A program made the position numbers and the translations under genes. The notes under the pieces are model-generated. The model was not told the DNA's origin. It was given only the letters and a program-made list of their open reading frames with translations, and did no database searches. Positions 8,465 through 18,378 of a DNA stretch of 64,000 nucleotides are shown here, one piece after another. The stretch is from Flavobacterium piscinae (GTDB lineage: Bacteria; Bacteroidota; Bacteroidia; Flavobacteriales; Flavobacteriaceae), in the NCBI RefSeq assembly GCF_004122145.1, contig NZ_SBKQ01000001.1, positions 124,001-188,000 of the forward strand, written 5' to 3'. Position 1 is the stretch's first letter. Every line of letters begins with the position of its first letter.

Positions 8465-9802
8465 ATGAAAAGGATTTTAATAAAAAATGCCAAAATTGTA
8501 AACGAAGGTAAAATTTTCGAAAGTGATTTGTTGATTGAAAATCAATTTATTAAGGAAATTGCCGATAGTATTAGTGCCAAACCGGAATACAAAGTAATTG
8601 ATGCCGAAGGAAATTTTTTGATTCCGGGAGCCATTGATGACCAAGTTCATTTTCGTGAACCCGGATTAACGCACAAAGGGGATATAGCTTCAGAATCCAA
8701 AGCAGCTGTTGCCGGAGGAATCACATCGTTTATTGAACAACCCAATACGGTTCCAAATGCGGTTACACAAGAATTATTAGAACAAAAATACCAAATTGCC
8801 GCAGAAACGTCGCATGCCAATTATTCGTTTATGATGGGGGGAACCAACGATAATTTGGAAGAAATATTAAAAACTAATCCCAGAAATGTTGCCGGAATTA
8901 AGCTTTTTTTAGGCTCTTCTACCGGAAACATGTTAGTAGACAATGAAGAAGTGTTGGAGAAAATATTTTCTTCAACTAAAATGCTGATTGCGGTTCATTG
9001 TGAAGATGAAACCACAATTAGAAATAATGTTGAACTTTATAAAGAAAAATACGGCGATGATATTCCGGTAAAGTATCATCACTTAATTAGAAGTGAAGAA
9101 GCTTGCTATCTTTCTTCTTCCAAGGCAATTGCTTTAGCTAAGAAAACAGGTGCTAGACTACATGTTTTTCACCTTTCCACTGCAAAAGAAATGGATTTAT
9201 TTACCAATAAAATTCCTTTAGAAGAAAAACAAATTACCGCGGAGGTTTGTATCCATCATTTGTGGTTTACCGATGCCGATTACGAAACAAAAGGAAACTT
9301 TATCAAATGGAATCCGGCGGTTAAAACAGAAGCAGATCGAACAGCACTTTGGCAAGCATTGTTGGATGATCGAATTGATGTGATTGCCACAGATCATGCT
9401 CCGCATACGTTAGAAGAAAAAAAGCAAGTTTATACAAAAGCCCCGTCGGGTGGTCCTTTAGTACAACATGCTGTTGTAGCCATGTTTGAAGCTTACCATC
9501 AAGGGAAGATTTCAGTTGAAAAAATTATAGAAAAAATGGCACATAATCCGGCCAAAATTTTCAAAATTGAAAAAAGAGGATTCATTAAAGAAGGGTATTA
9601 TGCCGATTTGGTTTTGATTAATCCGGCAATGCCTTGGAATGTAAAAAAGGAAAATATACTTTATAAATGCGGATGGTCTCCTTTGGAAGGAACCAATTTT
9701 AAATCGAGAATTACCCACACCTTTGTTAATGGTGAATTGGTTTATCAAAATTCAAAAGTAAATGATACCAGAGCGGGAATGCGATTGCTCTTTAACCGAT
9801 AA
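8465..9802 (+). CDS. pyrC: Dihydroorotase, class I type
   Basis: This 445-residue amidohydrolase matches dihydroorotase, which closes carbamoyl aspartate to dihydroorotate in pyrimidine synthesis. Metal and catalytic residues can be read at K146 (GIKLFLGSSTG, normally carboxylated), H178 (AVHCEDE), H236 (FHLSTAKE) and D310 (ATDHAPHT). The usual HxH metal motif is DQVHFREPG here, so the first His is Gln60. I recall the same variant in other Bacteroidota enzymes, so the protein is probably active. The DUF4296 lipoprotein gene starts 4 bases after its stop codon. Confidence 0.92.
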   Translation: MKRILIKNAKIVNEGKIFESDLLIENQFIKEIADSISAKPEYKVIDAEGNFLIPGAIDDQVHFREPGLTHKGDIASESKAAVAGGITSFIEQPNTVPNAVTQELLEQKYQIAAETSHANYSFMMGGTNDNLEEILKTNPRNVAGIKLFLGSSTGNMLVDNEEVLEKIFSSTKMLIAVHCEDETTIRNNVELYKEKYGDDIPVKYHHLIRSEEACYLSSSKAIALAKKTGARLHVFHLSTAKEMDLFTNKIPLEEKQITAEVCIHHLWFTDADYETKGNFIKWNPAVKTEADRTALWQALLDDRIDVIATDHAPHTLEEKKQVYTKAPSGGPLVQHAVVAMFEAYHQGKISVEKIIEKMAHNPAKIFKIEKRGFIKEGYYADLVLINPAMPWNVKKENILYKCGWSPLEGTNFKSRITHTFVNGELVYQNSKVNDTRAGMRLLFNR

Positions 9803-9806
9803 AAAT

Positions 9807-10262
9807 ATGAAGAATACTGTTTTTTTAGTGATTAGTTTCTTTTTTATGTTTTCATGTAATCAAGAAAATATAAAAAAACCCAACAAACTTATTGAAGAGG
9901 AAATGATGATTGACATCATTTATGATATTAGTATTTTAGAAGCTATAAATTCAGTTAATCCGGGAAAGTTAGATGAGTATCAAATAGATTCTCGTCAGTA
10001 CATATTTAAAAAATATAAAATTGACAGCATTCAATTTGCTGAAAATTCGGCCTACTATGCTTCAGACTTAAAAAAATTTAAAAAAATGTATGAGAAGGTT
10101 GAAAACAGAATAGTAGAAAATAAAAAGTTAGCAGACTGTCTTCGAATAAAAAACCAAGAAGTAATTAATAAAGCGGCGATAGAATTACGAACTTTATCAA
10201 AAGATTCATTGAAAAAGACTATAAAAAAAGAAGCTAAAGAGTTTTTGAATAAGCAAAAGTAA
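9807..10262 (+). CDS. DUF4296 family lipoprotein
   Basis: About 151 residues beginning at the ATG at 9807 with a lipoprotein signal peptide (MKNTVFLVISFFFMFSC, lipidated Cys17). It then shows the DUF4296 pattern EEEMMIDIIYDISILEAI and a highly charged helical C-terminus. It is a predicted lipidated envelope protein of unknown function, common in Bacteroidota. It follows pyrC by 4 bases. Its 3' end overlaps the convergent epimerase gene by 29 bases. Confidence 0.85.
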   Translation: MKNTVFLVISFFFMFSCNQENIKKPNKLIEEEMMIDIIYDISILEAINSVNPGKLDEYQIDSRQYIFKKYKIDSIQFAENSAYYASDLKKFKKMYEKVENRIVENKKLADCLRIKNQEVINKAAIELRTLSKDSLKKTIKKEAKEFLNKQK

Positions 10263-11238
10263 CCTTTTCAACAACTTTTTTTATGGGTTGAAATTCAAAA
10301 TTCAACCTATTTTTTATTTTTTCATTTGAATAAATTGCAGTGGTGTGGAGTGATTTAGCAGTAGCTCTTGAAAACTTCCTTTTTTGAAAAAAAATTGTTG
10401 AAAAAAACCAATCCAATCGCCAGGCAATCGAGGTCATCCATGGTTTTGCGAGCATAGTTGGTTTTTTGATTTTTAATCCATTAGCAATCCAAAATATCAA
10501 CTCTTTGAAAGTAATATTTTCACTGATTACAGTAAATCGTTCCCCTGTAATATCACTTTTCATAAGCAGATGCATCACCATCACAACATCTTCTACACAC
10601 ACAAATCCGGTTGAACCATTGGTGTAAAACGGAATTTCTTTTTTCACTTTCGTAAAAATCTCACCACTACCTGAATCCCAAAAACCAATCCCTAAAATTA
10701 CTCCCGGATTTACGATTACACAGGGTAAACCTTCTTGTTCGGCTCGCCAAATCTCCATTTCGGCACCAAATTTTGAGAGAGCATAATCACTGTGTGGTTT
10801 TTCCGGATTCCATTCAGTTTCTTCTGTAATCACACTTTCATTTTCTTTCAAATCACCCAAGGCAGCAATTGAACTTACATAACAGAATTTTTTCACACCA
10901 AATGCCAACGAACAATTCACCATATTGGCAGTTCCTTCAATGTTTATTTTGCGAAGGTTTTCTTCTTCCACACTATCAAACGAAATGAGTGCCGCACAAT
11001 GATAGACATAATCGATGTTTTTAAATGCTAATTCCAAGGAGGGAATGTCGTTTACATTACCTGTAAACCATTCAATTTGATAGAATAAATCACTGTAATT
11101 AAGTTGATTAAAAAGTTTTTTTGTTTTTAGAATGCTTTTTTCATTGCGAAATAAAGCCCGAACTTTTTCGCCTTTTTGAAGTAAATGAAGTAATAAATGT
11201 GCCCCAACTAAGCCGGTTCCTCCTGTGACTAAATTCAT
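10234..11238 (-). CDS. NAD-dependent epimerase/dehydratase family protein
   Basis: A 334-residue extended short-chain dehydrogenase. The N-terminal nucleotide-binding motif is VTGGTGLVGAHLL (residues 4-16), YHCAALISF is near residue 84, the catalytic Tyr-Lys pair is in DYALSKFG near residue 150, and VNPGVILG is near residue 178. The likely substrate is a nucleotide sugar, sterol-like or flavonoid-like ketone, but the motifs do not decide. The tail overlaps the convergent lipoprotein gene. The start at 11238 gives the Rossmann strand at the extreme N-terminus, as expected. Confidence 0.88.
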   Translation of the reverse strand: MNLVTGGTGLVGAHLLLHLLQKGEKVRALFRNEKSILKTKKLFNQLNYSDLFYQIEWFTGNVNDIPSLELAFKNIDYVYHCAALISFDSVEEENLRKINIEGTANMVNCSLAFGVKKFCYVSSIAALGDLKENESVITEETEWNPEKPHSDYALSKFGAEMEIWRAEQEGLPCVIVNPGVILGIGFWDSGSGEIFTKVKKEIPFYTNGSTGFVCVEDVVMVMHLLMKSDITGERFTVISENITFKELIFWIANGLKIKKPTMLAKPWMTSIAWRLDWFFSTIFFQKRKFSRATAKSLHTTAIYSNEKIKNRLNFEFQPIKKVVEKVTFAYSKTL

Positions 11239-11290
11239 AAAACAAAGATAAATGTTTCTGTGCTACATTTTCAAATTATCGAATTAAAAC

Positions 11291-11298
11291 TATCTTTG
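11291..11298 (+). promoter_or_regulatory. Promoter -7 box before tyrS
   Basis: TATCTTTG matches TAnnTTTG and lies 16 bases before the tyrS start codon, leaving only a very short leader. Confidence 0.4.
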
Positions 11299-11314
11299 CC
11301 AAAATTATTTGTGA

Positions 11315-12622
11315 ATGAAAAATTTAGTAGAAGAATTACGTTGGCGAGGATTGTTTCACGACATGATGCCGGGAACAGAAGAGCAATTGCTAAAAGAATC
11401 TACGACAGCCTATATTGGTTTTGATCCTACTGCCGATTCCTTACACATTGGAAGTATGGTCCAAATTATCTTGTTGGTTCACCTCAAAAATTTCGGACAT
11501 CAGCCTATTGCTTTAGTGGGTGGAGCTACCGGAATGATTGGCGATCCATCCGGAAAATCAGATGAAAGAAATTTATTAGATGAAGCGACTTTAAATAAAA
11601 ATGTGGAAGGAATCAAACGTGTTTTGTCCCGTTTTTTAGATTTTAATTCAACGGATGTGAATGCACCAATTCTAGTGAATAATTATGATTGGATGAAGGA
11701 TTTTTCGTTTATCGATTTTGCACGTGACGTGGGTAAACGAATTACTGTGAATTATATGATGTCCAAAGATTCGGTAAAGAAACGTTTTTCAGGTGATGGG
11801 GAAGGAATGTCGTTCACAGAATTCACGTATCAATTAATTCAAGGCTACGATTTTTATCATTTACATAAGCATTACAACTGTTTATTGCAAATGGGAGGTT
11901 CCGATCAATGGGGAAATATCACTACCGGAACAGAATTGGTTCGACGATTAAACGTTAACACCGAAGACGAAGGAGCCAAGGCATTTGCATTGACTACACC
12001 ATTAATCACCAAAGCTGACGGTTCTAAATTTGGAAAATCGGAAGGTGGAAATGTATGGTTAACAGCCGATAAAACTTCTCCGTATAAATTCTACCAATTT
12101 TGGTTTAATTCTTCGGATGAAGATGCAGAAAAATACATTAAAATCTTTACCTTTTTAGATAAAGCGACGATTGAAGATTTGATTAAAAAGCACAGACAAG
12201 AACCCCATTTACGTTTGTTACAAAAAAAATTAGCGGAAGAAATTACGGTTTTTGTACATTCAAAAGAAGAATATGAAAAAGCAGTAAAAGCATCTAACAT
12301 TTTGTTCGGAAATTCCACTTCAGAGGATTTAAAGCAATTGGATTCGCAAACTTTTTTAGATGTATTTGACGGAATTACACAAGCGGAAATCTCAAAATTA
12401 GATTTGGAAACCGGAATTGGTATTGTAGATGCTCTATCAGCAAAATCAGGCTTTTTATCATCCAATAGTGAAGCTAGAAGGGCATTAAAAGAAAATTCAA
12501 TTTCAGTGAACCGAGAAAAAGTATCGGAAGAGTTTTCTCTTTCAACAAATGATTTAATCAACAATGAGTTTATCTTGTTACAACGTGGAAAGAAAACGTA
12601 TTTTATTTTACGAGCAGTTTAA
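11315..12622 (+). CDS. tyrS: Tyrosine--tRNA ligase
   Basis: The 435-residue class I synthetase charges tRNA-Tyr. It shows the HIGH-type motif HIGS (residues 44-47), the tyrosine-binding [12 protein letters not shown] and [13 protein letters not shown] segments near residue 190, and the KMSKS-type KFGKS near residue 235. A C-terminal S4 RNA-binding domain ([12 protein letters not shown]) is present. Length and layout are those of the bacterial TyrRS type with S4 domain. It is a single gene, with the convergent LuxE-like gene 20 bases beyond its stop. Confidence 0.98.
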   Translation: MKNLVEELRWRGLFHDMMPGTEEQLLKESTTAYIGFDPTADSLHIGSMVQIILLVHLKNFGHQPIALVGGATGMIGDPSGKSDERNLLDEATLNKNVEGIKRVLSRFLDFNSTDVNAPILVNNYDWMKDFSFIDFARDVGKRITVNYMMSKDSVKKRFSGDGEGMSFTEFTYQLIQGYDFYHLHKHYNCLLQMGGSDQWGNITTGTELVRRLNVNTEDEGAKAFALTTPLITKADGSKFGKSEGGNVWLTADKTSPYKFYQFWFNSSDEDAEKYIKIFTFLDKATIEDLIKKHRQEPHLRLLQKKLAEEITVFVHSKEEYEKAVKASNILFGNSTSEDLKQLDSQTFLDVFDGITQAEISKLDLETGIGIVDALSAKSGFLSSNSEARRALKENSISVNREKVSEEFSLSTNDLINNEFILLQRGKKTYFILRAV

Positions 12623-12642
12623 ACTTGAAACCTGAAACAATT

Positions 12643-13623
12643 TTAAACCACCATCAAATTACATCCCCGAATATCACTATTATCAAAACGTCCCAACACT
12701 TCAAACGAATGGTTGGGATATTTTTTACCTAGATCTTGCGTGGCAATAAAGGAACAAGAATTGATGTTGGCCAAATCGATCACGTTGATACCACCTGTTT
12801 TTCCATAATCCACATACGTCAGTGCATCTTCGGTATCTCGAATGATAACAGACATCCAAGGCGGACATTCAAAAATACCATTGCCTAACGAATAGGCTTG
12901 CGATAATAGTTCGGTCATGCCGTATTCGGAATGAATGTATTGTACACCAAAACCGTTGCATAAAATAGTATGTAATTCTTCTCGGATGATTTCTTTGCGT
13001 TTGCCTTTCATTCCGCCGGTTTCCATGATGATGGTGTTTTTCAATTGAAAGGATTGTTTCTCAATCAAGTCCAAAAGAGCATACGTTACACCAATTAAAA
13101 GTACATTCTGCCCGGAAGAATCCAATACGATAAGCGTATGAATTAATTCATCATAATTATTCAAATAAAATCCGCTTTCAGGATGATTTGAGCCTTCAAT
13201 CAAATCATTGACCATATAGATTAACGACGAACCATCTCGTTCTAAATAGGAGGGAAGCAAAGCTAAAATCACATAATCTTCAATATTACCGTAAAATTGT
13301 GAGAAAGCATTCTGGAAACTCTGTTCGTATAAAGTTACATCTGTAACCAAATGTTTGCTTGTCAACGTTCCGGTTGTTCCGCTACTGGTAAATGTCTCTT
13401 GAATCGGGTTGGTAGAGCTTAAGATATCATGACTTTTAAAAAACTGTATTGGCAGAAACGGAATTTCTGCGATTGATTTCACATTGGATTTATCTTTTTT
13501 CAAAAGCGTACAAAAACCCTGATAGACTTTATTATTGTCATATTGATGCCGAAAAACTTTGAGTGTTATTTTCTCAAATTCTTTTTGACTGCTGATAGAA
13601 AATATAGCTGGATAGGGATTCAT
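12643..13623 (-). CDS. LuxE-like acyl-protein synthetase/acyltransferase
   Basis: A 326-residue protein of the LuxE (acyl-protein synthetase) family, part of the adenylate-forming superfamily. Visible motifs are the phosphate-binding loop TFTSSGTTGTLTSKH near residue 80, METGGMKGKRKE near residue 200 and the adenylate-binding HSEYGMTELLSQAY near residue 232. The standalone Bacteroidota members activate an acyl group, but their acceptor is unknown. It lacks the large C-terminal lid domain of full acyl-CoA ligases, as LuxE does. No functional neighbour is seen. Confidence 0.85.
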   Translation of the reverse strand: MNPYPAIFSISSQKEFEKITLKVFRHQYDNNKVYQGFCTLLKKDKSNVKSIAEIPFLPIQFFKSHDILSSTNPIQETFTSSGTTGTLTSKHLVTDVTLYEQSFQNAFSQFYGNIEDYVILALLPSYLERDGSSLIYMVNDLIEGSNHPESGFYLNNYDELIHTLIVLDSSGQNVLLIGVTYALLDLIEKQSFQLKNTIIMETGGMKGKRKEIIREELHTILCNGFGVQYIHSEYGMTELLSQAYSLGNGIFECPPWMSVIIRDTEDALTYVDYGKTGGINVIDLANINSCSFIATQDLGKKYPNHSFEVLGRFDNSDIRGCNLMVV

Positions 13624-13759
13624 TGATGCAAAAATAGTGAACCTATTTATGTTTCTCTAAAACTTACAATAATAGTTTACATAAATTAATCTTCTGAGCA
13701 AAATAGATTCTAAGAAGATAGAATTAATAATTTAAAGAATATAAAAAGACTGAGGCTAC

Positions 13760-16700
13760 TTATCTTTTCAAAGTAAAATGACCTTTGTGAATTTTTCCAT
13801 TTTCACGCTTAACTATAAACCAATAATCTGATGAGGGCAACAAAACGCCGTTTGATGTGCCGTCCCAGCCAATAGAATTACCAAAAAATGTTTTTAATAA
13901 TTTACCATATCGATCAAAAATTAATACTTCTAAAGAAGGTTCGCTATGTCCTTGAAAGATTTGCCATGAATCATTATAGCCATCTCCGTTGGGGGTAAAA
14001 AAATAGGGATACATTAATATTGATATTGTTTCTTTAATGATGCCGCAACCCAAATTATCTTTTACATATACAACATATTCTCCGGATGACAAATTATAAA
14101 AAATTGGTGAGTCCTGAAAATTATTACCATCCAATGAATACGAATGATTGCCGTTACCTGACATAAGAATTTCTATGGAATTATTATTCAGAGTCCAATC
14201 GGATATAATTATCTGATCAATAACTTCACTAGTTACACTTGTTACAAAAAATTCTAGAGTTGAATCACAGAGAATATTGCCATAATTCTTGAATACAGTA
14301 AGTTGATAGTTACCAGCTTGGGATACATCAATTGTAGACGATGTTTCACCGGTTGACCAGAGATAAGCGTCAAAACCAGGAGGAGACTCAATTGTGATAA
14401 CACTGTTGTCACAAATTGTATATTCGGTTTGTAGATTTACTTCAGGATTAGGAAATATTTCTATATCAAATGAAGAAAGAGAAAAGCAACTCTGGTTTAT
14501 TTGATTCGTTACACGAACATATATAGTTTGAGGATTAGTTGTTAAAGTTAAATATTGTGTAAGTGCATTAGAATTTAATGTAGAATCTTCTAATGTTGAA
14601 TGATAACTGACTAAGAATTCAGTCGTAGATTGTCCATTCAAAATCTCCTCATTTTTTTGCGATAAATCAAAACTTAAACTAGTGTAATCATTACTTCCAC
14701 ATTCATACCAATCTGATATTCCATGAATTATCGGTTTTCTTACAACTCTAATAGTAAAATATGAAATAGAATAACATAAAGCGTTCTGAAAATTAAAAAC
14801 TCTTACATAGATTGTTTCTGATGGATTTGAATTAAGATATGGTGAAGAAATGGCATTACTACCCAATTGAGCATCTTCAAGGGTTTGATGGTAAGAAATG
14901 CCAAATATAGCAGGGTCTAAAGTGCCCAAGATTTCAGTATTTTTTTGTGTTAAATCAAAATAATCGGTGTTTGTATAAGGAGCCTCTTCACAAACAACAT
15001 AATCGGTTGGAGTTGTTATGTTTGGTTGCAGAAACCAATTTATTTCAAATGATTGAATCACAAAACAGGTTGGATTTTGCCGATTAATTATTTTTGCAAA
15101 AAAGATATTCTGACCATTTGTCAAAAAATAATCATCGGGCAATTGATTGCTGTTTTCTGATGCGTTCGTGTAAGAGCCGAAGTAGAGAACAGCAAAAAGA
15201 GAAGGGGATTGGCTACCCAATAATGAGGCATCATTTTGCGATAATTGATAACTCGAATTGTTTGAACAAATCGACTGAGAAGCTATTGCTGTTGATGTTG
15301 GAACAGTAAAAATAGTAATGCTCTTTGTTTTAGTAATAACTCCCTCTGCACCAACAGCTGTAACTGTCACAATATATGAGCCTGCTGTTGTATAGAGGTG
15401 AGAAGGATTGATTTCACTAGAAGTAGAGCCATCTCCAAAATCCCAAAATGCTGATGAAATGGTTTGATTTGAGTTTAAATTAAAATTGGTATTTTCCCCC
15501 AAACAATTGTTACTTGCAATAATGGAAGCATTGAAAAAAGAGGTTATAAAAGGAGGCAATCCCAATTGCACTAATTTTCCTGATGCAAGTTCTTGACCCT
15601 GTTGTATATAATTACAAGCTGTTCCTAAGTTATCAGGATTATTAATTACTCCCAAAGAATTTTGATAACCGGTCGCACAATAAATTTTGTTGTTGGGAGC
15701 TAATTGTAATGCAAATAAATGGTTAGCTTCATCAAAAATAATTTGTTTCGTAGTTTCTGGATTAGGTTGTGTTAAATCAAACTGAGCTAACTCCATCATC
15801 GGCGAAGTTCCTATTCTGTAAGTAGCATACAATCTTTCCGATGACGGTGAAAATTCAATACCATATCCTTGAATATTGGGCAAAATAGGTAAATAGTTGG
15901 AAATAATTCCTGTAGCTATATTAAAATCAAAAAGTTCCACACTTCCTGTGCCATAGGAAGATAGTCCGGTTTCAATGCCGTTTTGTTGATGAGCAATAAC
16001 AATTTTTTCACCGTTAGGGGAAGCCTTTAAATATCCTATTGCATTTCTTCGATAACCAGTAAGTTCTTGATTAGAGCCAATAGTTGAAATAACCGGGGTT
16101 GTTGAAACACCGTATTCATCTACTTTAAAGGCATAAAATTTATTGACAAAGTGGGTTATTACCCAATATGAGTTATCGTTTTCATTTTTAACAGCTGTAA
16201 TTTTTTCAGAACATTTATATTTTATTTGTTCTCCGTTGGGGTTAGTGTCATAGGTTATTAAGTGTATGTTTCGGGTTACAACATCACCTAAACTACCATT
16301 ACTACCATTTATTGAAAGGTCAATTAAAGAATAATTAAAACCATTGTTTTTCCCATCATCTGAGTTAGGTACATTTCCGCTTCCTGTTTCTGTATAATTA
16401 CCCGAGAATACAGCGGGGTAAACTAAAGCATTTTCATGATGAGGTTCATCAACCGTGAAAATATAATATTGATTTGTATAATTTGGTCTGGGAATAATGA
16501 TACCGGATTGAGTGCTAGATGGATCACCAAACAAGCCGGTTCCTTCAAAATAGTTACCATTAGGCATAACCACATGATTTCTGTCCCACACTGTTCTACC
16601 ATCCGTGTAAAAAAGTAAGTTACCGTTAGCGTCTGAAATGGTACTACAACCTTCGTCGGTATAGAGTAATCCATCAGACAAAGGCAAGACACTCCCGTCA

Positions 16701-16810
16701 GAAAGAAATTTTAAACCCGCATTATGTCCAAAATACCACGTAGAGGCTTCTCCTTGTGCAGAAGAAGCCAGTGTATATAGAAAAAACAGCATGCATAGTT
16801 TACTTCTCAT
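13760..16810 (-). CDS. T9SS type B sorting-domain protein with a PKD domain
   Basis: This is a 1016-residue secreted protein. It has a signal peptide (residues 1-18), then a WD40-like or propeller-like region of about 420 residues that begins WYFGHNAGLKF. A PKD domain (FWDFGDGSTSSEINPSHLY) lies near residue 460 and is followed by three repeated blocks with the pattern SYHxTLEDA. The C-terminus has the type B (CHU_C) sorting signal, FFTPNGDGYNDSW near residue 935 through IFDRYGKLL and GWDGTSNG. It is predicted to be exported by the type IX system and retained at the surface. Function is unknown; the PKD and repeat regions suggest adhesion. Confidence 0.88.
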   Translation of the reverse strand: MRSKLCMLFFLYTLASSAQGEASTWYFGHNAGLKFLSDGSVLPLSDGLLYTDEGCSTISDANGNLLFYTDGRTVWDRNHVVMPNGNYFEGTGLFGDPSSTQSGIIIPRPNYTNQYYIFTVDEPHHENALVYPAVFSGNYTETGSGNVPNSDDGKNNGFNYSLIDLSINGSNGSLGDVVTRNIHLITYDTNPNGEQIKYKCSEKITAVKNENDNSYWVITHFVNKFYAFKVDEYGVSTTPVISTIGSNQELTGYRRNAIGYLKASPNGEKIVIAHQQNGIETGLSSYGTGSVELFDFNIATGIISNYLPILPNIQGYGIEFSPSSERLYATYRIGTSPMMELAQFDLTQPNPETTKQIIFDEANHLFALQLAPNNKIYCATGYQNSLGVINNPDNLGTACNYIQQGQELASGKLVQLGLPPFITSFFNASIIASNNCLGENTNFNLNSNQTISSAFWDFGDGSTSSEINPSHLYTTAGSYIVTVTAVGAEGVITKTKSITIFTVPTSTAIASQSICSNNSSYQLSQNDASLLGSQSPSLFAVLYFGSYTNASENSNQLPDDYFLTNGQNIFFAKIINRQNPTCFVIQSFEINWFLQPNITTPTDYVVCEEAPYTNTDYFDLTQKNTEILGTLDPAIFGISYHQTLEDAQLGSNAISSPYLNSNPSETIYVRVFNFQNALCYSISYFTIRVVRKPIIHGISDWYECGSNDYTSLSFDLSQKNEEILNGQSTTEFLVSYHSTLEDSTLNSNALTQYLTLTTNPQTIYVRVTNQINQSCFSLSSFDIEIFPNPEVNLQTEYTICDNSVITIESPPGFDAYLWSTGETSSTIDVSQAGNYQLTVFKNYGNILCDSTLEFFVTSVTSEVIDQIIISDWTLNNNSIEILMSGNGNHSYSLDGNNFQDSPIFYNLSSGEYVVYVKDNLGCGIIKETISILMYPYFFTPNGDGYNDSWQIFQGHSEPSLEVLIFDRYGKLLKTFFGNSIGWDGTSNGVLLPSSDYWFIVKRENGKIHKGHFTLKR

Positions 16811-16826
16811 GCTTCATTTCAAATCA

Positions 16827-17288
16827 TTAATTTCTAGAAAAAATTAGACCTTTTGCGGTTTCTAAGTTGTTTTCAACTTGACCAAAATATTCAACTTCTG
16901 CATAATCAACACGCAGGGCATTTCCTTGTAAACTATAGGTGCCTTCATAGTGTGTGTAGCAGCTGGATAGTGTATATCCTTGAACTTGAAAATTTTGACA
17001 ATTGGTTTGCACGTAAAAATCACTACAATTTTCTGTGTCCCAATGTAAAAAGTCCATGATTCTGTTGGATTGAAAATCTGCATAGTCTTTGTTTGCAGGG
17101 CACATGTGAACATAGTCTTCAATAGAACCATCGGCTTTGATTACTTTATCAAAATACCAAATGCCTTTGAATCGCTCATTTTGAAAATTAATGTAAGATA
17201 AATCATTTCTAGGGTCATACTCTTCATTGTCCTTACTGCATGAGTAGGATAAAAGTATAGTGGCTAAAATTAAAATTGTTTTTTTCAT
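16827..17288 (-). CDS. Small predicted lipoprotein
   Basis: A 153-residue protein starting with a lipoprotein signal peptide (MKKTILILATILLSYSC) and the SKDNEE stretch common after the lipid-bearing Cys in Bacteroidota. The body has several Cys, Trp and Tyr residues (FKGIWYFDKV, GTYSLQGNALRVDY) reminiscent of lipocalin-like DUF domains, in which a GxW motif opens the first strand. Lipocalin-like is the best guess but not secure. It lies 16 bases upstream of the T9SS type B gene on the same strand. Confidence 0.7.
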   Translation of the reverse strand: MKKTILILATILLSYSCSKDNEEYDPRNDLSYINFQNERFKGIWYFDKVIKADGSIEDYVHMCPANKDYADFQSNRIMDFLHWDTENCSDFYVQTNCQNFQVQGYTLSSCYTHYEGTYSLQGNALRVDYAEVEYFGQVENNLETAKGLIFSRN

Positions 17289-17404
17289 TTTGGTTGTGCT
17301 TTTTAATTATTTTTTGTTGACTTAAACTCGAAAATAAGCGGACAGAAATAGACATTGTTCAACTTTCTATTTTGATATTCATAGCTATTCTTCTTTTGAT
17401 ATAT

Positions 17405-17757
17405 CTACATCTTGATTAATTTTATTTTTAAAATGAAACTTTTAAAATAATTGTAACTCAATGGTTTTGATAAAGTATCTTCTTTAATATTACAAATGTA
17501 ATATCTTAAAATTTTCTTTGATACTTTTTTTGGACTCATAGAATATATAGTGTCTTCTGAAAAAATATATATTTGTCATCAAAACTAGCACTTACTGCTT
17601 CACTGTCAATTACAAACTGATTCTCTTTAACAATACGATTTTGTCTTCCTCCTTCATAACTAAACATATAGTTATTTGGTAATTCTTGTTCTGTATCACT
17701 TAAAGGAAAATTACATGATACAAAAGTAAGAATGATTATAAATATTATTTTTTTCAT
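17405..17757 (-). pseudogene. Frameshifted lipoprotein gene, possible orphan immunity gene (DUF3997-like)
   Basis: The frame starts at the ATG at 17757 with a lipoprotein signal (MKKIIFIIILTFVSC) and stops after 73 codons. A single extra T in the six-T run (coding strand, positions 17560-17565) would carry the frame on for about 44 residues to a stop at 17405, giving about 117 residues. The region around SASFDDKYIFF and, after correction, LRYYICNIKEDTLSKPL resembles small DUF3997-type proteins as I remember them. It lies 78 bases downstream of the orphan RHS tip, where an immunity gene would be expected. A real mutation and a sequencing error are both possible. Confidence 0.55.
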
Positions 17758-17835
17758 AGCAATTATTTTAAATTCTAAATCCATGAGCTGTTTGATGATA
17801 TGTGGACACAGGAGGAGGACAATAACGTATTGTAT

Positions 17836-18246
17836 TTAACCCTCTAAAGTTAATTTGATATGGGTTCCTTTTCCTACGAAATACCTACCGATTGCATTTG
17901 CAGTATTTCTTAATGGTTTACTCCAAAAAGAACCATCTTGATTAAAATCATAAGTTTCAGACATTATAGCTACTTGATTATTGCCTTTATATTCAACCCA
18001 TATTCGTCCATAAACCCTTCCATCCTTAGAGGCTGTTAATGTTTGATATAAATATTTTTGACCTTTTACCATTTTACTGGGGTCAATAAAATTTAAGTCA
18101 ACTTTTGAAGCATCCACAGTTAAGGGATCTCCATTTCCATTTACCCACCAATCGTTACCCTCTTCTAAGTTAAGTTTACCATCTGCATCCGGTCGTTTAA
18201 GTTGAGTTTTTTTTGGTAGATCTTTCTTATACATCGCATTATTCAA
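17836..18246 (-). CDS. Orphan RHS C-terminal toxin tip
   Basis: The frame of 136 residues opens with a TTG and the junction LNNAMY, then a tip containing RPDADGKLNLEEGNDWW, GRVYGRIWVEYKG and ETYDFNQDGSFW. The junction matches LNHAMH, which precedes the tip of the full RHS protein; the DNA around it (18228-18262) is a 35-bp imperfect copy of 19200-19234 with six differences and the same frame. The NDWW/YDF pattern is, from memory, a recurring tip domain of Bacteroidota RHS proteins. It has no signal peptide or RHS body, so it is read as a silent tip cassette. A stop lies just upstream of the junction. Toxic activity is not known. Confidence 0.65.
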   Translation of the reverse strand: MNNAMYKKDLPKKTQLKRPDADGKLNLEEGNDWWVNGNGDPLTVDASKVDLNFIDPSKMVKGQKYLYQTLTASKDGRVYGRIWVEYKGNNQVAIMSETYDFNQDGSFWSKPLRNTANAIGRYFVGKGTHIKLTLEG

Positions 18247-18262
18247 CCTAATCAGAATTAAC
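18228..18262. repeat. Copy 1 of a 35-bp junction repeat (orphan tip)
   Basis: This stretch differs from 19200-19234 at six of 35 positions and lies in the same orientation and reading frame. It marks the shared boundary between RHS body and tip. Confidence 0.8.
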
Positions 18263-18378
18263 TCTGATGTATACCCTTAAATCTCTTAAATTAGAATCTT
18301 AAAGACAATTAACCAAATTTCAACTAAAGATTTAATCATCTGTTATAAATATTTCAATAGGGTTAGAATGAAAATATT

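Noticed and set aside
16423..16692. Open frames on both strands inside the T9SS type B gene
   Set aside because: They are in other frames of a clearly coding gene with signal peptide and sorting domain.
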